From positions 29,783-93,782 of the forward strand of contig NZ_AXAL01000029.1 of NCBI RefSeq assembly GCF_000472785.1: a DNA stretch of 64,000 nucleotides. The letters run 5' to 3'. A program made the translations under genes and the position numbers. Each line of letters starts with the position of its first letter. The stretch's first letter is position 1. Below the pieces are notes generated by a model that was given only the letters and a program-made list of their open reading frames with translations, did no database searches and was not told where the DNA came from. Below are positions 61,863-64,000 of this stretch, in pieces. This stretch comes from Mesorhizobium loti CJ3sym. GTDB lineage: Bacteria > Pseudomonadota > Alphaproteobacteria > Rhizobiales > Rhizobiaceae.

Positions 61863-61971
61863 CTCTACGGTTCCGTTTTTAAGTCACTTTACTATTGACA
61901 TCGTTTTTGCCTTGCGTCAACAGTTCCAAAAGTAAACCAATTTTCCCTGACCAAAGAACCAGGAAGACCCC

Positions 61972-62559
61972 ATGAAAAAGTTGATCCTTCAGATGCAGAT
62001 GTCGGTCGACGGCTTTGTCGGCGCTAGTGAGGACCATGCCTGGCAGCTCTGGGAGTGGGGCGACGACATCGGCTGGGACGAGGAACTGAAGCGGGATTTC
62101 AACGCCGTCTTCGCCGGCATCGACACTATCCTGCTCAGCCGCAAGATGGCGCAGGAGGGCTATCAGAACCATTGGGGCAATGCGGCGAAGAAATATCCGA
62201 GCGATCCGTTCTATGCCTTCGCGCAGCGCATCGTCGACGCGACGAAAGTGGTGCTAAGCGACAGGCTGAAAACCTCGCAATGGGAGCGAACGACGGTGGT
62301 CAGCGGCGACCTGCCGCGCGAGGTCGCCGCGCTGAAGGCGGGCGAGGGCGCTGACATGGTCGTCTTCGGCGGTGCCGGCTTTGCCTCGGCGCTGATCGCC
62401 GCCGGGCTGGTCGACGAATTCCAGCTGTTCATCAACCCGGCGGTGCTGGGCGCGGGACGCCGGATCTTCGACCAGGGTGGTTTTGGCAAACTGTGGCTGC
62501 TGGGCTCGAAAGCCTATGCCTGCGGCATGGTGGTCAACCGTTACGCGCCGGCGGGGTGA
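61972..62559 (+). CDS. Dihydrofolate reductase-fold (RibD C-terminal) protein
   Basis: The 195-residue protein has the RibD-C pattern LILQMQMSVDGFVGASEDHAW, TILLSRKMAQEGYQ, and VFGGAGFASALIAAGLVDEFQLFINPAVLGAGRRIF. It is an NADPH-type reductase of unknown substrate. The divergent HxlR gene is a common partner of this family. Confidence 0.93.
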   Translation: MKKLILQMQMSVDGFVGASEDHAWQLWEWGDDIGWDEELKRDFNAVFAGIDTILLSRKMAQEGYQNHWGNAAKKYPSDPFYAFAQRIVDATKVVLSDRLKTSQWERTTVVSGDLPREVAALKAGEGADMVVFGGAGFASALIAAGLVDEFQLFINPAVLGAGRRIFDQGGFGKLWLLGSKAYACGMVVNRYAPAG

Positions 62560-62657
62560 GGAGAGAAAATCCTGGTCTGACGTATCCTTTTTCTCGGCCC
62601 GTTCGTCCTTGGCTTTGGAAGGTCGCAGTCCGCGATCCGCAACCCTGGGAGAACGTC

Positions 62658-63599
62658 ATGGCGAGCATCGAGAGCGAGGCGAACAGGAACCACTACGCGG
62701 CGATCACCGCCAATGCCGGCAAAATGACCAGCCTGCAGGCGATCTCCGACTTCAACGATATCAGCTGGACGACGCTGACCGGCGAACCCGGCGGCGTCGA
62801 CTATATCGAGGTGGATGCCGGTGGTGTTCGAGCGCTGTGGATCGTGCCGAAGGGCGCCGACGAGCGGCGCGTGCTGTTTTATGCGCATGGCGGCGGCTTC
62901 TTCGGCGGCTCGATCTACACCCACCGCAAGCTGGTCGGCCATGTGGCCAAGGCCGTCGGTTGCCGGGCCTTGCTCTATAACTATCCGCTGGCGCACCAGG
63001 CGAAGCACCCGGCCCAGACCGAGGCGGCGATGGCGGCGTGGAACTGGCTCATCGACCAGGGTTTTGACGCCAAAGCGATCGCGCTTGCCGGCGATTCCTG
63101 CGGCGCGGTGCTGACCTATGGCGTCCTGCAACGGCTGCGCGCGCAGGGCCGGCAGCTGCCAGCCGCCACGCTGATCATCTCCGGCTGGTTCGACATGGCG
63201 CTGACCGGCGCCAGCTACGAGACCAACCGCGAGAAGGACCCGGCCTTCGCCAAGGAGTCCGTCGACTGGCTGGTGACCAACTTCATCGGCGACCGCGACC
63301 GGCTAGATCCGGAGGTCAGCGCGCTCTATGCCGATTTGAGCGGCTTTCCGCCCGTCTTCCTGCAGGCCGGCGGCGACGAGACGCTGGTCGACGAAAGCCG
63401 CATGTTCGCCGAGCGCGCCAGACAGGCTGGGGTCGAGACGCGGCTCGACGTCTTCGACGGCATGCTGCACTCCTTCCAGATGATGGCCGGCCGGGCGCCG
63501 GAAGCCGACGACGCGATCGGCCGCCTTGCCGCCTGGGTGCGGCCGAAGCTGGGGCTGCCGGATGCCGGCGGCAAAATTGCCGACAACAGGGCGGCCTGA
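62658..63599 (+). CDS. Alpha/beta hydrolase (hormone-sensitive lipase family)
   Basis: The 313-residue enzyme has the HSL oxyanion motif YAHGGGFFGGSIYTH, the nucleophile elbow GDSCGAVLT, an Asp in LQAGGDETLVDES and a His in GMLHSFQMM. GGGAGAACGTC precedes the ATG. A longer frame that overlaps the DHFR-like gene is rejected. It hydrolyses short esters or carbamates. Confidence 0.94.
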   Translation: MASIESEANRNHYAAITANAGKMTSLQAISDFNDISWTTLTGEPGGVDYIEVDAGGVRALWIVPKGADERRVLFYAHGGGFFGGSIYTHRKLVGHVAKAVGCRALLYNYPLAHQAKHPAQTEAAMAAWNWLIDQGFDAKAIALAGDSCGAVLTYGVLQRLRAQGRQLPAATLIISGWFDMALTGASYETNREKDPAFAKESVDWLVTNFIGDRDRLDPEVSALYADLSGFPPVFLQAGGDETLVDESRMFAERARQAGVETRLDVFDGMLHSFQMMAGRAPEADDAIGRLAAWVRPKLGLPDAGGKIADNRAA

Positions 63600-63677
63600 C
63601 CTTGCGCTGGTTCTTCGGGTCGAGCTTCGTGCTTGTGGATGTGCAGCACTTGCGCGATGCTGCGGTGACGCTTGAAC

Positions 63678-63706
63678 AGTTCACCGTTTCACGGAAACGG
63701 CGAACT
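63678..63706. terminator. Hairpin after the hydrolase gene
   Basis: AGTTCACCGTTTC and GAAACGGCGAACT form a 13-bp stem with one mismatch and a 3-nt loop, 79 nt after the hydrolase stop and just before the transposase stop. The CGTTTCAC word also resembles the repeat at 52285. Confidence 0.55.
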
Positions 63707-63709
63707 GCT

Positions 63710-64000
63710 CTAGCTGTGGAGCCTCAACAGGTTGTCCTCGGTCCAGCCGAGGCGGCTGATTGGTGTTAGTGACTTTAGGCTGCCGTGCGGACGATGCCAA
63801 TTGTATCTGTGAAGCCAGACTGGAAGCTCGGCTGCACGGCTATCTGAGGTCGGATAGGCGACGGCATAAGCCCACTCCCGCAGGGCGGTCTGAATGAAGC
63901 GTTCGGCCTTGCCGTTGGTTTTTGGCGTATATGGCTTTGTGCGCACGTGCTTGAGCCCGAGCTTGCGGCAGGCTCTGGCGAAGGCCTTCGACCTGTAGCA
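63710..64000 (-). mobile_element. IS481-type transposase, C-terminal part (N-terminus off window)
   Basis: The open frame enters from the right edge and reads AFARACRKLGLKHVRTKPYTPKTNGKAERFIQT, with the catalytic glutamate in NGKAERF. It ends LPVWLHRYNWHRPHGSLKS...LRLHS. This is the end of an integrase-core (DDE) domain of the IS481 group. About 97 codons are visible. The terminal inverted repeat was not identified. Confidence 0.88.

Noticed and set aside
63326..63649. 107-residue minus-strand frame after the hydrolase gene
   Set aside because: Most of it is antisense to the hydrolase. The first part (VLHIHKHEARPEEPAQ) looks protein-like, but too little is visible to call a gene remnant.

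Overview
The window reads as chromosomal or island DNA of a rhizobial alphaproteobacterium, most like Mesorhizobium. The grounds are uniformly high GC, several ABC sugar-uptake operons, a MucR/Ros-type regulator, genes resembling the rhizopine-catabolism (moc) set, and several classes of palindromic intergenic repeats of the kind common in rhizobia. No rRNA, tRNA or CRISPR array was found. The species call is an inference.

Layout. (1) 1-4340: three-subunit molybdenum hydroxylase (large subunit cut by the window edge) with a divergent TetR regulator and a palindromic operator between them. (2) 4470-9385: DeoR regulator and an ATPase-permease-binding protein sugar importer ending in a strong hairpin. 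(3) 9634-14376: a compact three-gene cluster of an ATP-grasp/C39-peptidase fusion and two different PLP enzymes. I do not recognise this as a described pathway, and it is the best candidate here for a new system. (4) 14373-20190: mixed metabolic genes (MDR dehydrogenase, DUF899, a winged-helix regulator, a beta-propeller, an aldo/keto reductase). (5) 20192-24537: a leftward moc-like operon (divergent PanB-like protein, MocD-like hydroxylase, MocB-like binding protein, MocE-like Rieske ferredoxin) under a LacI regulator, with a shared 18-bp operator at two places. (6) 24594-28443: small ORF, GST and a caspase-fold/TPR protein.

(7) 28820-39739: accessory-looking region. It holds a HerA-like ATPase, two paralogous sulfotransferase-like genes, a glycosyltransferase, a binding protein beside a sensor kinase, a MucR-like regulator whose zinc ligands are altered, and a DUF6502/DUF5666 pair. 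Four copies of a 17-bp palindrome (consensus GTGGGAAAATTTCCCAC) lie in front of the mucR-like, DUF6502 and glycosyltransferase genes and suggest a local regulon. Scraps of neighbouring genes lie in intergenic gaps (33914-33985, 43384-43487, perhaps 45930-45962), evidence of past duplication and deletion. (8) 39759-45713: methyltransferase, a BTAD/alpha-beta hydrolase fusion, a lipoprotein peptidase, an FMO/OsmC pair and a DUF1127 protein.

(9) 46166-57002: a complete sugar or polyol locus read leftward (RpiR regulator, SDR, mannitol-dehydrogenase family enzyme, TIM-barrel isomerase, binding protein, ATPase, two permeases) with a divergent Gfo/Idh/MocA oxidoreductase. (10) 57030-64000: housekeeping and mixed genes (NUDIX, small hydroxylase, RsgA, DinB, HxlR with a divergent RibD/DHFR-fold enzyme, alpha/beta hydrolase), closing in the 3' part of an IS481-type transposase cut by the window edge.
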